Part shown: positions 7,612 through 13,760 of the stretch, piece after piece
How the letters are laid out: every line of letters starts with the position of its first letter
Position numbering within the stretch: position 1 is the first letter of the stretch
Assembly: GCA_963975265.1 (NCBI GenBank)
Contig: CAXBGT010000127.1
Location: 1-17,054, forward strand
DNA from: CAJXUU01 sp963975265
GTDB lineage: Bacteria > Bacteroidota > Bacteroidia > Chitinophagales > Saprospiraceae
DNA: 17,054 nucleotides
Direction of reading: 5' to 3'
Position numbers and translations under genes: made by a program
The notes under the pieces: model-generated
What the model was told of the DNA's origin: nothing
The model's input: only the letters and a program-made list of their open reading frames with translations
The model's database searches: none

Positions 7612-8277
7612 TTAATTATCAGAACCTATTAATTTTAACTGGCTAATTGTCTTTTTCGGGTCTTCAGACTTAAAAACACTACTGCCTGCTACAAGAACTC
7701 GGGCGCCAGCTTGAAGCAAAGTTTCTGCATTTTGCAATCCAACACCACCATCGATTTCGATGATCGTCTTAGCATTGATTTCGTCGATCATAGACTTTAG
7801 TTTTTTTATCTTTGGTATCGTTTGATAGATGAATTTTTGTCCACCGAATCCAGGGTTTACCGACATTAGACAAATCATGTCTGTCATTTCTAATAGGTCC
7901 TCTAGTAGAGAAACGCTAGTCCCAGGATTAATCGCGATTCCTGCTTTCGCACCTGTCGCTTTTATTTGTTGAATTGTCCTGTGGATATGAGGGCAAGCCT
8001 CTAAGTGCACAGTGATGGTGTCGGCTCCTGCATCTCTGAATTGCTCAATGTATTTCTCTGGCTGCACGATCATAAGGTGCACATCAAGTGGTTTTTTTGC
8101 ATGTTTTGCAATGGCTTTGATGACAGGCTGACCAAATGAAATGTTTGGCACAAATACCCCGTCCATCACATCAATGTGAAACCAATCCGCTTCACTGTTA
8201 TTAATCATTTCTATATCTCGCTGAAGATTGGCAAAATCTGAAGCTAATACAGATGGGGCAATTATATGATTGGGCAT
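7612..8277 (-). CDS. rpe: Ribulose-phosphate 3-epimerase
   Basis: Interconverts D-ribulose 5-phosphate and D-xylulose 5-phosphate in the pentose phosphate pathway; cytosolic TIM barrel that uses a divalent metal. The 221-residue product is full length and has all the signature segments: APSVLASDF (7-15, catalytic-site Ser9), WFHIDVMDGVFVPN (32-45, His34 and Asp36), LDVHLMI (64-70, His67), MSVNPGFGGQKF (138-149, the mobile loop), and IEIDGGV (173-179, Asp176). The start MPNHIIAPSVLASDF is the usual N-terminus. A -7-like box lies about 40 bases upstream of the ATG. The TonB receptor gene follows 59 bases downstream. Confidence 0.97.
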   Translation of the reverse strand: MPNHIIAPSVLASDFANLQRDIEMINNSEADWFHIDVMDGVFVPNISFGQPVIKAIAKHAKKPLDVHLMIVQPEKYIEQFRDAGADTITVHLEACPHIHRTIQQIKATGAKAGIAINPGTSVSLLEDLLEMTDMICLMSVNPGFGGQKFIYQTIPKIKKLKSMIDEINAKTIIEIDGGVGLQNAETLLQAGARVLVAGSSVFKSEDPKKTISQLKLIGSDN

Positions 8278-8316
8278 TTTATGATACGTTTGTGGTAGAT
8301 AATTATTTAATTAGCG

Positions 8317-8324
8317 TAAAGGTA
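8317..8324 (-). promoter_or_regulatory. Probable -7 element of the rpe promoter
   Basis: Read on the minus strand the bases are TACCTTTA, within TACCTTTACGC, about 40 bases before the rpe ATG. It resembles the TAnnTTTG box and the TACCTTTACATC found before the antiporter gene. I could not find a convincing TTTG at -33. Confidence 0.4.
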
Positions 8325-8493
8325 GGCAATGTTTATGATTCTACTTTGACCACGGCAGAGATTGTCTGATCTCGTTTGCTTAATCTACTAAATCAGTTTT
8401 AGGTGGAGTTTGGCTTTAATTTATAGGTCTTGGTCTACAAGGGATCTATAGGGATCAAATTATCAAAGCAAAAATCACAAGTAATCTACATTA

Positions 8494-8514
8494 ACGCAAT
8501 ACGAAGAATTGCGT
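8494..8514. repeat. Small inverted repeat downstream of the DUF2452 gene
   Basis: ACGCAAT (8494-8500) and ATTGCGT (8508-8514) form a perfect 7-bp stem with a 7-base loop. It lies about 45 bases beyond the stop of the minus-strand DUF2452 gene. No T-run follows on either strand, so it is not a standard terminator. The rest of the 8278-8557 gap is AT-rich with no gene. Confidence 0.4.
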
Positions 8515-8557
8515 CGTCTTGCTGATAGTTAGGGTAGTGTAAAACGGCTGATTGGCA

Positions 8558-9016
8558 TTATGAGAAACTTATGTCCTCATTCTTTTTGATCACATCCCAT
8601 GTATGATCTGCTAACATTTCGCAGGTAGCGATGTAAGTATATGGACCATTAGCTCCCCATTCTTCTGGTGAAATCATAGAAAGTACCCAAGTTGCATCTT
8701 TTTTCTCATAAACGTAGTATCGTTTATTGAGTACTGGTTTGAATCCTGCATCGGCTTTGTAAATACGCTCCGAAATACTGATTCTATCGTGTAATACCTG
8801 CGCTTGTTTGATCAATAATTCTACCTGATCTTTTATCTGTGTCAATTGAGAATCAGTCTGTTGATACATAGCGGCCATAGCATTTCCTTTTGCTCGTCCT
8901 TTGTCCAAAGGTTTGATGATAGCGCTTCCTACATGATGGGCGTAGGGGAGTAGTCCTGGGTTTTCGGCTACTTGATCTATATCTATGCTGTCTTTGTTAC
9001 TTTTTCTTAATGTCAT
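8558..9016 (-). CDS. DUF2452 family protein
   Basis: A 152-residue soluble protein of the DUF2452 group, whose function is not known. The family pattern is clear: ENPGLLPYAHHVGSAIIKP (18-36), then KGRAKGNAMAAMYQQTDSQL (39-58). A long helical, probably coiled-coil segment follows (DQVELLIKQAQVLHDRISIS, about 63-82), and then GFKPVLNKRYYVYEKK and VLSMISPEEWG. The C-terminal end (ATCEMLADHTWDVI) also fits the family. No signal peptide or membrane segment. It is alone: its stop is about 280 bases from rpe, and the divergent-facing side toward the cupin gene is only about 70 bases. A 13-base palindrome overlaps its start codon. Length is normal for the family. Confidence 0.85.
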   Translation of the reverse strand: MTLRKSNKDSIDIDQVAENPGLLPYAHHVGSAIIKPLDKGRAKGNAMAAMYQQTDSQLTQIKDQVELLIKQAQVLHDRISISERIYKADAGFKPVLNKRYYVYEKKDATWVLSMISPEEWGANGPYTYIATCEMLADHTWDVIKKNEDISFS

Positions 9017-9024
9017 AATATGAC
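9012..9024. repeat. Palindrome over the DUF2452 start codon
   Basis: GTCATAATATGAC is a perfect 6+1+6 inverted repeat that covers the ATG of the minus-strand DUF2452 gene. It could be an operator or a translation-control hairpin, but in AT-rich DNA chance is a fair explanation. Confidence 0.3.
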
Positions 9025-9088
9025 TTACAATAGTAAAGCAAGGATGAATGTTTAAAAAATGTATCAGAAATTTTAAAAGGAAATCAAT

Positions 9089-9448
9089 TTATATTTTTTC
9101 AAAATTCTTTACCGTCTTCTCATGCTCTACATCTCCAGTGTGCTTAATAGATTGCGGTTCGAATAACATAATCCACACTTCTTCTTCCGCTATGGGATTG
9201 TGCTCTACGCCTCTAGGTATGATGATTAATTCTCCTTCATTGATAGTTCTCATGCCGTCTTCAAAATCGATTTTTAGTGAACCTTTCACTATATAGAACA
9301 GCTCGTCCTCATTGGTATGGTTATGCCAAACAAATTCTCCCTTTAGTTTTGCGATTTTGACATCTTGGCCGTTGAGTTCACCTATAACTCTTGGGTTCCA
9401 ATGATCGTCAAATTTGGAGAATTTTTCTTGTAGATTTATGACTTTCAT
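9089..9448 (-). CDS. Cupin-domain protein
   Basis: A small single-domain cupin of 119 residues from the ATG at 9448. Cupin motif 1 is WHNHTNEDELFYIVKG (41-56), with metal ligands His42, His44 and Glu49. Motif 2 is GELIIIPRGVEHNP (72-85), with Pro78, Gly80 and ligand His83. The metal site is therefore complete; the reaction or ligand is unknown. An in-frame ATG at 9505, only three bases after the stop of the upstream VOC gene, would add 19 residues (MSFSVSDQPPAYHS...). I prefer 9448 because MKVINLQEKFSKFDDHW is the family's usual N-terminus, but 9505 would suit translational coupling. The VOC gene and this one very probably form one transcript. Cytosolic; no signal peptide. Confidence 0.88.
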   Translation of the reverse strand: MKVINLQEKFSKFDDHWNPRVIGELNGQDVKIAKLKGEFVWHNHTNEDELFYIVKGSLKIDFEDGMRTINEGELIIIPRGVEHNPIAEEEVWIMLFEPQSIKHTGDVEHEKTVKNFEKI

Positions 9449-9508
9449 TTTGTGTTGTTTTAGAGAATGATATGCTGGGGGTTGATCTGAAACTGAAAAG
9501 CTCATTGC

Positions 9509-9937
9509 TTAACTAGCAAATAGATTTCCAATATCCTTAAATGACTTAAATTCTAATGCATTTCCACTCGGGTCATAGAAAAACATGGTAGCTTGTTCTC
9601 CTGGCTGACCTTCAAATCTGATATAGGGTTCAATTCCGAACTTCATCCCTGTAGATTTTAATCTATCTACCAATAGATGCCAATCATCCCACTTGAGCAC
9701 TACTCCAAAATGAGGAATTGGTACCGAATGACCGTCAACTTCGTTAGAAGCATCAACATTTGGCTTGGTTCTATTTTCATCCATATGGAGGACCAATTGA
9801 TGTCCATAGAAATCTAAATCTACCCAATGGGTATCAGATCGACCTTCCTTGCATCCTATTATTTCTCGATAAAAAGTCCTTGTTTCAGCTAAGTCTAGTA
9901 CTGGAATTGCAAGATGAAATGGCATAAGATTCTGCAT
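9509..9937 (-). CDS. VOC-family (glyoxalase/dioxygenase-like) protein, intact copy
   Basis: A 142-residue metal-binding protein of the vicinal-oxygen-chelate superfamily. It has two beta-alpha-beta-beta-beta halves: MPFHLAIPVLDLAETRTFYR (5-24), WVDLDFYGHQLVLHM, HFGVVLKWDDW (76-86), and MFFYDPSGNALEFKSF. Expected metal ligands His8, His76 and Glu129 are present. Substrate unknown. The open frame extends 21 codons upstream to an ATG at 10000, but a good -7 box (9963-9970) lies inside that extension, and the leader is not protein-like for this family, so I start at 9937. The cupin gene follows at once. A near-identical but broken paralog lies at 11891-12318 in the same orientation; even the promoter region is shared. 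Confidence 0.9.
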   Translation of the reverse strand: MQNLMPFHLAIPVLDLAETRTFYREIIGCKEGRSDTHWVDLDFYGHQLVLHMDENRTKPNVDASNEVDGHSVPIPHFGVVLKWDDWHLLVDRLKSTGMKFGIEPYIRFEGQPGEQATMFFYDPSGNALEFKSFKDIGNLFAS

Positions 9938-9962
9938 TCTAATGTGTTTGTTTTGTATGATA

Positions 9963-9970
9963 CAAATGTA
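9963..9970 (-). promoter_or_regulatory. -7 promoter element of the VOC-cupin transcript
   Basis: On the minus strand the bases read TACATTTG, an exact match to TAnnTTTG, 25 bases before the ATG at 9937. The corresponding site before the paralog reads CACATTTG. No clear -33 TTTG at the usual distance. It supports the downstream start of the VOC gene. Confidence 0.5.
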
Positions 9971-10000
9971 AAACAAAAATAATGAGACTTTAGCTTTCAT

Positions 10001-10220
10001 TTATTTCTATATTCTTTGTGAAGGCTAGTTTTTCGACAATCAGTTTCTTTTTATCCGACCGGAATTTTGTCAAACCTTTCAAAATTGAAAGAGGTAATTC
10101 CAAGATTTCTTGTTGGATATTATTTTCATTAACGTAGATGTTAATATTATAAATGTTCCAAATACATAAGTAATATTCTCTTCTGGACCACTTATTAGTT
10201 GAATGCAGGAGTGATTCGCG
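10001..10220. other. Gene-poor stretch with a start-less minus-strand frame
   Basis: No intact gene. On the minus strand a frame stays open from about 10262 to a stop at 9990-9992 without any ATG, and its last part reads like a protein C-terminus (ILKGLTKFRSDKKKLIVEKL). I do not recognise it. It may be the tail of a decayed gene. Confidence 0.25.
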
Positions 10221-10397
10221 ATGGCAAGAACTATAATCGGAAGGATAAAAGGGAAGGAGATTTTAACCACAGCATTAGACAGTTCCAGATCAGACCTTAT
10301 AGCGGTATATGGTCGAAGAAGGATAGGAAAGACTTTCTTAATACGGGAGTTTTATGAAGATGAGATGGTTTTTAACGTGACAGGTTATCAATGGTGA
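10221..10397 (+). pseudogene. N-terminal stub of an AAA-type ATPase (P-loop)
   Basis: A 58-codon frame starting at ATG 10221 encodes IIGRIKGKEILTTALDSS followed by SDLIAVYGRRRIGKTFLIRE and VFNVTGYQW. This matches the start of the widespread ATPases (several hundred residues) with the Walker A motif GRRRxGKT. Walker A is complete (GRRRIGKT, 31-38). The frame ends at TGA (10395-10397). The next few codons (PTMNQIQ, then TAA) may still echo the family's following NxxxxxQL stretch, after which nothing is recognisable. No Walker B, sensor or C-terminal nuclease-like domain is present, so this is a remnant, not a functional gene. Confidence 0.8.
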
Positions 10398-10553
10398 CCA
10401 ACCATGAATCAAATCCAATAAGTATAGCGCAGTTGTAGGGAAGCATGATCTGACTATAGATTGTTAATTTAAATAGAGAATAATAATTGGGAATTGTGGG
10501 ATCTAAAAACCCAACTCTTACTTACTTCATGACTAAAACCAAAATTTCCTAAC
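10398..10553. other. Degenerate DNA between the ATPase stub and the antiporter promoter
   Basis: About 155 bases with stops in all frames and no recognisable coding remnant beyond the first few codons. A weak hairpin is possible around 10489-10513 (TTGGG and CCCAA), too short to call a terminator. Confidence 0.4.
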
Positions 10554-10561
10554 TACCTTTA
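10554..10561 (+). promoter_or_regulatory. Probable -7 element of the antiporter gene
   Basis: TACCTTTA, within TACCTTTACATC, 32 bases before the ATG at 10594. It resembles the boxes before arsR (TATCTTTACATC) and rpe. No clear -33 element. Confidence 0.45.
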
Positions 10562-10593
10562 CATCTTAGAATTAAAACAAAATCAACCTAAGA

Positions 10594-11874
10594 ATGGATT
10601 TATTTACCATATCGTCTATCGTCATTGCTTTGTCAGCACTTTTCGGTTACATAAACGTCCGTTTCCTGAAGCTGCCTAATACGATAGGATTAATGCTGAT
10701 TGCCATTGTCTTCACAATGATTCTATTCGCAACGAGCCTTGTAAATGACTCATTATATGTAGCTGCTGAAAACATGGTTGGCCAAATTGAATTTGACCAT
10801 GTTTTGCTTGATATATTGCTTGGTTTCTTGTTGTTTGCAGGAGCTATGCATACAAATTTTGACCAACTAAAAGTGCAACGTTGGCCCATTTTAGTGTTTA
10901 GTACTCTGGGAGTCGTCGCTTCTACTTTCATAACAGGAGGATTTGTTTTTTACCTCTTGCAATTTATGGGGATGGGTGTACCATTTATACATTGTCTACT
11001 TTTTGGAGCATTGATATCGCCTACAGATCCAATTGCAGTCTTAGGAATATTGAAAAAAGCTGGAGTTCCTAAAAAGCTGGAAACAAAAATAGTAGGAGAA
11101 TCCTTATTCAATGATGGAGTAGGGGTTGTGGTTTTTTTGACTATTCTAGGAATTGCCCAAGGTAGTGGTCATGGTGACAGTGACGCCTTTGATATAGTAA
11201 AGCTGTTTGGACAAGAAGTGCTAGGTGGCATAGCGATGGGTGGAATATTGGGGTATGGCACATACTTATTGCTCAGGTCGATTGATGATTACGACATAGA
11301 AGTGATGATTACATTAGCATGTGTAATGGGAGGATATACACTAGCGCACTATTTGCATCTCTCTGCGCCATTAGCAATGGTAGTAGCTGGATTAGTTGTG
11401 GGCAATGACACAGTAAGAGGTACTTCGATGTCAGATATTACGGAACAATATGTAGACAAATTTTGGGAATTAGTTGATATGCTTTTGAATGCCATTCTGT
11501 TCGTATTAATTGGTTTAGAAATGTTGATCTTGACCTTCAATGGTAAATATATTTTAGCTGGATTGATATCTATTGTCCTCGTATTATTGGCTCGTTATCT
11601 TTCTCTTTTTATCCCTGTAAAGCTATTCAGTGATAAGTTAGAGTTTGTACCACATACTGATAAGATAATGACTTGGGGAGGATTAAGAGGCGGAATATCT
11701 ATTGCACTTGCACTTAGTTTACCGATAGAAATGAGCAGAGACATATTTATTATTATGACTTATGTAGTAGTAGTGTTCTCAATATTAGTCCAAGGTCTCA
11801 CTATCGGAAAGTTTGCAACCAGATTGATTGGGAAAGAACAAATGTTAGATAGTACTGATGAACATGGACATTAG
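10594..11874 (+). CDS. CPA1-family sodium(potassium)/proton antiporter, NhaP-like
   Basis: An inner-membrane exchanger of cations for protons, used in pH and salt homeostasis. The 426-residue product is almost entirely membrane helices (about 11-13) and carries the CPA1 signatures. LISPTDPIAVLGILKKAGVP (140-159) has Thr144-Asp145-Pro146. VGESLFNDGVGVVVF (167-181) has the ion-binding Asn173-Asp174. LLARYLS holds a conserved Arg334, and WGGLRGGISIALALSLP (361-377) is the classic late helix. There is no cytoplasmic regulatory tail; the protein ends soon after the last helix with a short polar end (DEHGH). All key residues are intact. It stands alone behind its own probable promoter, and its stop lies only 16 bases from the stop of the convergent broken VOC copy, with no terminator between them. 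The exact cation cannot be told. Confidence 0.94.
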   Translation: MDLFTISSIVIALSALFGYINVRFLKLPNTIGLMLIAIVFTMILFATSLVNDSLYVAAENMVGQIEFDHVLLDILLGFLLFAGAMHTNFDQLKVQRWPILVFSTLGVVASTFITGGFVFYLLQFMGMGVPFIHCLLFGALISPTDPIAVLGILKKAGVPKKLETKIVGESLFNDGVGVVVFLTILGIAQGSGHGDSDAFDIVKLFGQEVLGGIAMGGILGYGTYLLLRSIDDYDIEVMITLACVMGGYTLAHYLHLSAPLAMVVAGLVVGNDTVRGTSMSDITEQYVDKFWELVDMLLNAILFVLIGLEMLILTFNGKYILAGLISIVLVLLARYLSLFIPVKLFSDKLEFVPHTDKIMTWGGLRGGISIALALSLPIEMSRDIFIIMTYVVVVFSILVQGLTIGKFATRLIGKEQMLDSTDEHGH

Positions 11875-11890
11875 AGCAGAAAGATCATAC

Positions 11891-12318
11891 TTAAGTCGCA
11901 AAAAAAATATCAATATCCTTAAATGATTTAAATTCTAACGCATTGCCACTTGGATCGTAGGAAAACATAGTCGCCTGCTCTCCTGGTTGGCCTTCGAATC
12001 GTATATAGGCTCTATTCCAAGCTTAATGTTTGTTGCTTTTAATCTATGAACTAACCGATGCCAATCATCCCATTTTAAGACAACTCCAAAATGAGAATTC
12101 GGCAATGAATGACCATCTACTTCGTTAGCGGTACCTACCTTAGACTTAGTTCTGCTTTCGGCCATATGAATTACCAATTGGTGAGCATAGAAGTCAAAGT
12201 CTACCCATTGTGTATCACTTCTTCCTTCTTTACATTCTATTAGTTCTCTATAAAAAGTTCTTGTCTTATGCAGGTATGAAACTGGGATAGCAAGATGAAA
12301 TGGCATGAGTTTCTGCAT
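11891..12318 (-). pseudogene. VOC-family paralog with a single-base frameshift
   Basis: Second copy of the VOC gene at 9509-9937. The first about 103 codons align residue for residue (MPFHLAIP, FYRELIECKEGRSDTQWVDF, HFGVVLKWDDWH, GIEP). After GIEP the frame is lost: this copy has GAGCC-TATATACGATTC where the intact gene has GAACCCTATATCAGATTT, i.e. one C missing (plus-strand GG at 12008-12009 instead of GGG). If one base is restored, the frame continues through RFEGQPGEQATMF and YDPSGNALEFKSFKDI to a TAA at 11891-11893 and gives 142 residues, the same length as the intact copy. Unrepaired, the product shifts frame after GIEP, ends at 11935 and lacks the second metal-site glutamate. The start at ATG 12318 corresponds to that of the intact copy. 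Confidence 0.88.
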
Positions 12319-12327
12319 ACTAATTCG

Positions 12328-12335
12328 TATGTTTG
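12328..12335 (+). promoter_or_regulatory. Probable -7 element of the secreted peptidase gene
   Basis: TATGTTTG, an exact TAnnTTTG, lies 27 bases before the ATG at 12363. The divergent VOC copy has its own CACATTTG box on the other strand at about 12343-12350, so the two promoters share the same few dozen bases. Confidence 0.4.
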
Positions 12336-12362
12336 GTGTATTACAAATGTGAAACAAATATT

Positions 12363-13673
12363 ATGAGATTTCTGATTACATTTTTTGCAATTTTCCTTGT
12401 GTTTTCATTTGTGCAATCTCAATCATACACTTCTTATTTTACTGGAAGTGAAATTGATAAGGCAGTAGATAATCAGAAATTTGCTCTTACGGTAATGGGT
12501 GGAGGCACTGAAGTAGATTATGCTATGCGTTTATTCTTGGAGGATGCTAAAGGTGGAGACATTTTGGTTCTGCGAACTTCTGGGTCTGATGGGTACAACG
12601 ATTACATGTATTCAGAATTGGGAATAGATGTTAATTCTGTTGAGACCATAGTCTGTCACAATCGAGATGCATCTTCTGATCCATATGTATTGGAAAGAAT
12701 ATTTAAAGCGGAAGCTATTTGGTTTGCTGGTGGTGATCAATGGAAGTATCTGAGTTTTTGGCGGGATACTCCATTGCAACAATATATCAACTTTGCCCTC
12801 CTAGACAAAGGAACAGCTATTGGTGGCACAAGTGCAGGATTAGCAATTATGGGAAGTTATCAATTCACTGCTGAAAATGGCACAGTCACTTCTGAACAAG
12901 CACTAGCAGATACCTATAACGAGCGTATGACCATTGATAATCGACCATTTTTGATTATGCCATTACCCGTTCCAATTATTTTTGACAGTCATTTTGATGA
13001 TCCAGATAGGAGAGGGAGATTAGTAGCATTTATGGCTAGAATAAAGAAGGATTATGGGGAATATGTTATGGGTATCGGATTGGATGAATATACCGCTGCT
13101 CGATTTGAAGGGGCAGAAATGATCATGCTCAATGATGCTTGGGAGGAACAAGAAGATTTTACCCACATATACTCTTATGATTGTAATATTGAACCATTGA
13201 ATTTCATAGCTGAGCCTGGTATTCCATTAACTTGGGATAGTGATCACATAAAATATAGAAAATTTAGATCGAGTCCTTCACCTGTAACTTTTGTTAAGCT
13301 TACTAATAATTCAGTCAATGTTATACCAGATGAAGACAATGCTATTAATATTGTAGATGGAGAATATCAAATATCTGAAGAAAACTACCTTGAATTCCCG
13401 ACTCCATGTGGGTTAGTAAGTTCTGTGCAGCATGAAAACATGGACCAGATTCATATATTTCCAAATCCAACTTGGAATAACTTAGCAATAGAAAAAGGAA
13501 GAAAAGAAATAAAAAAAGTGTCCGTTTTCTCAGTTAATGGCAAGGACATTACTGAAACTTCTTCTATTTCAAATAATGACAATTTAGATGTATCCAATTT
13601 GCCACCTGGTATTTATTTTTTGAAAATACTGGTAGATGAAAAGCAAATTGTGCGAAAGTTCATAAAATTATGA
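12363..13673 (+). CDS. Secreted cyanophycinase-like peptidase (S51) with T9SS C-terminal sorting domain
   Basis: A 436-residue exported protein. Signal peptide 1-18 (FLITFFAIFLVFSFVQS). The peptidase S51/cyanophycinase domain covers about 38-260: VMGGGTE (44-50), AIWFAGGDQWKYL (118-130), the nucleophile elbow IGGTSAGLAIMG with Ser157 (153-164), and DSHFDDPDRRGRL with His210 (208-220), which fits the family's His site. About 362-436 is a type A T9SS tail (IHIFPNPTW ... VSVFSVNGK ... LPPGIYFLKI ... RKFIKL), so the protein should cross the outer membrane through the T9SS and be released or surface-attached. Cyanophycinases cut beta-Asp-Arg dipeptides from cyanophycin; here substrate is inferred and other beta-aspartyl or acidic peptides are possible. 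I use the ATG at 12363 because the upstream TTG extension spoils the signal peptide. Confidence 0.92.
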   Translation: MRFLITFFAIFLVFSFVQSQSYTSYFTGSEIDKAVDNQKFALTVMGGGTEVDYAMRLFLEDAKGGDILVLRTSGSDGYNDYMYSELGIDVNSVETIVCHNRDASSDPYVLERIFKAEAIWFAGGDQWKYLSFWRDTPLQQYINFALLDKGTAIGGTSAGLAIMGSYQFTAENGTVTSEQALADTYNERMTIDNRPFLIMPLPVPIIFDSHFDDPDRRGRLVAFMARIKKDYGEYVMGIGLDEYTAARFEGAEMIMLNDAWEEQEDFTHIYSYDCNIEPLNFIAEPGIPLTWDSDHIKYRKFRSSPSPVTFVKLTNNSVNVIPDEDNAINIVDGEYQISEENYLEFPTPCGLVSSVQHENMDQIHIFPNPTWNNLAIEKGRKEIKKVSVFSVNGKDITETSSISNNDNLDVSNLPPGIYFLKILVDEKQIVRKFIKL

Positions 13674-13691
13674 GGAGATAAAAATTTTGAT

Positions 13692-13741
13692 AAAAAAATC
13701 CCAACACAAACCTTAATTCATATTGGGATATTTATTTTTTA
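13692..13741. terminator. Bidirectional terminator between convergent genes
   Basis: ATCCCAA (13698-13704) pairs with TTGGGAT (13723-13729) around an 18-base loop. A run of seven A lies on the left, and ATTTATTTTTTAT on the right, so either strand has a T-rich tail. It lies between the stops of the plus-strand peptidase gene and the minus-strand DUF1501 gene. Confidence 0.75.
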
Positions 13742-13760
13742 TCAGAATCTAATTGACTAG

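Noticed and set aside
9048..9296. Plus-strand 82-codon frame opposite the cupin gene
   Set aside because: It is a shadow of the cupin gene, which has both cupin motifs and complete metal ligands.
9938..10000. N-terminal extension of the intact VOC gene to ATG 10000
   Set aside because: The exact TACATTTG promoter box lies inside it and the paralog has no equivalent ATG.
10079..10270. A 63-codon hydrophobic minus-strand frame
   Set aside because: Its first third lies opposite the ATPase stub, it resembles no family I know, and a different minus frame in the same place looks more protein-like.
10489..10513. Terminator-like hairpin before the antiporter
   Set aside because: Only five base pairs (TTGGG/CCCAA) and no T-run.
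9500..12360. Composite transposon bounded by the two VOC copies
   Set aside because: The repeats are diverged genes, there is no transposase, and no terminal inverted repeats or target duplications are visible; simple gene duplication explains them.
12333..12362. TTG start adding ten residues to the peptidase
   Set aside because: It would put a polar segment before a perfect signal peptide and overlaps the -7 box.
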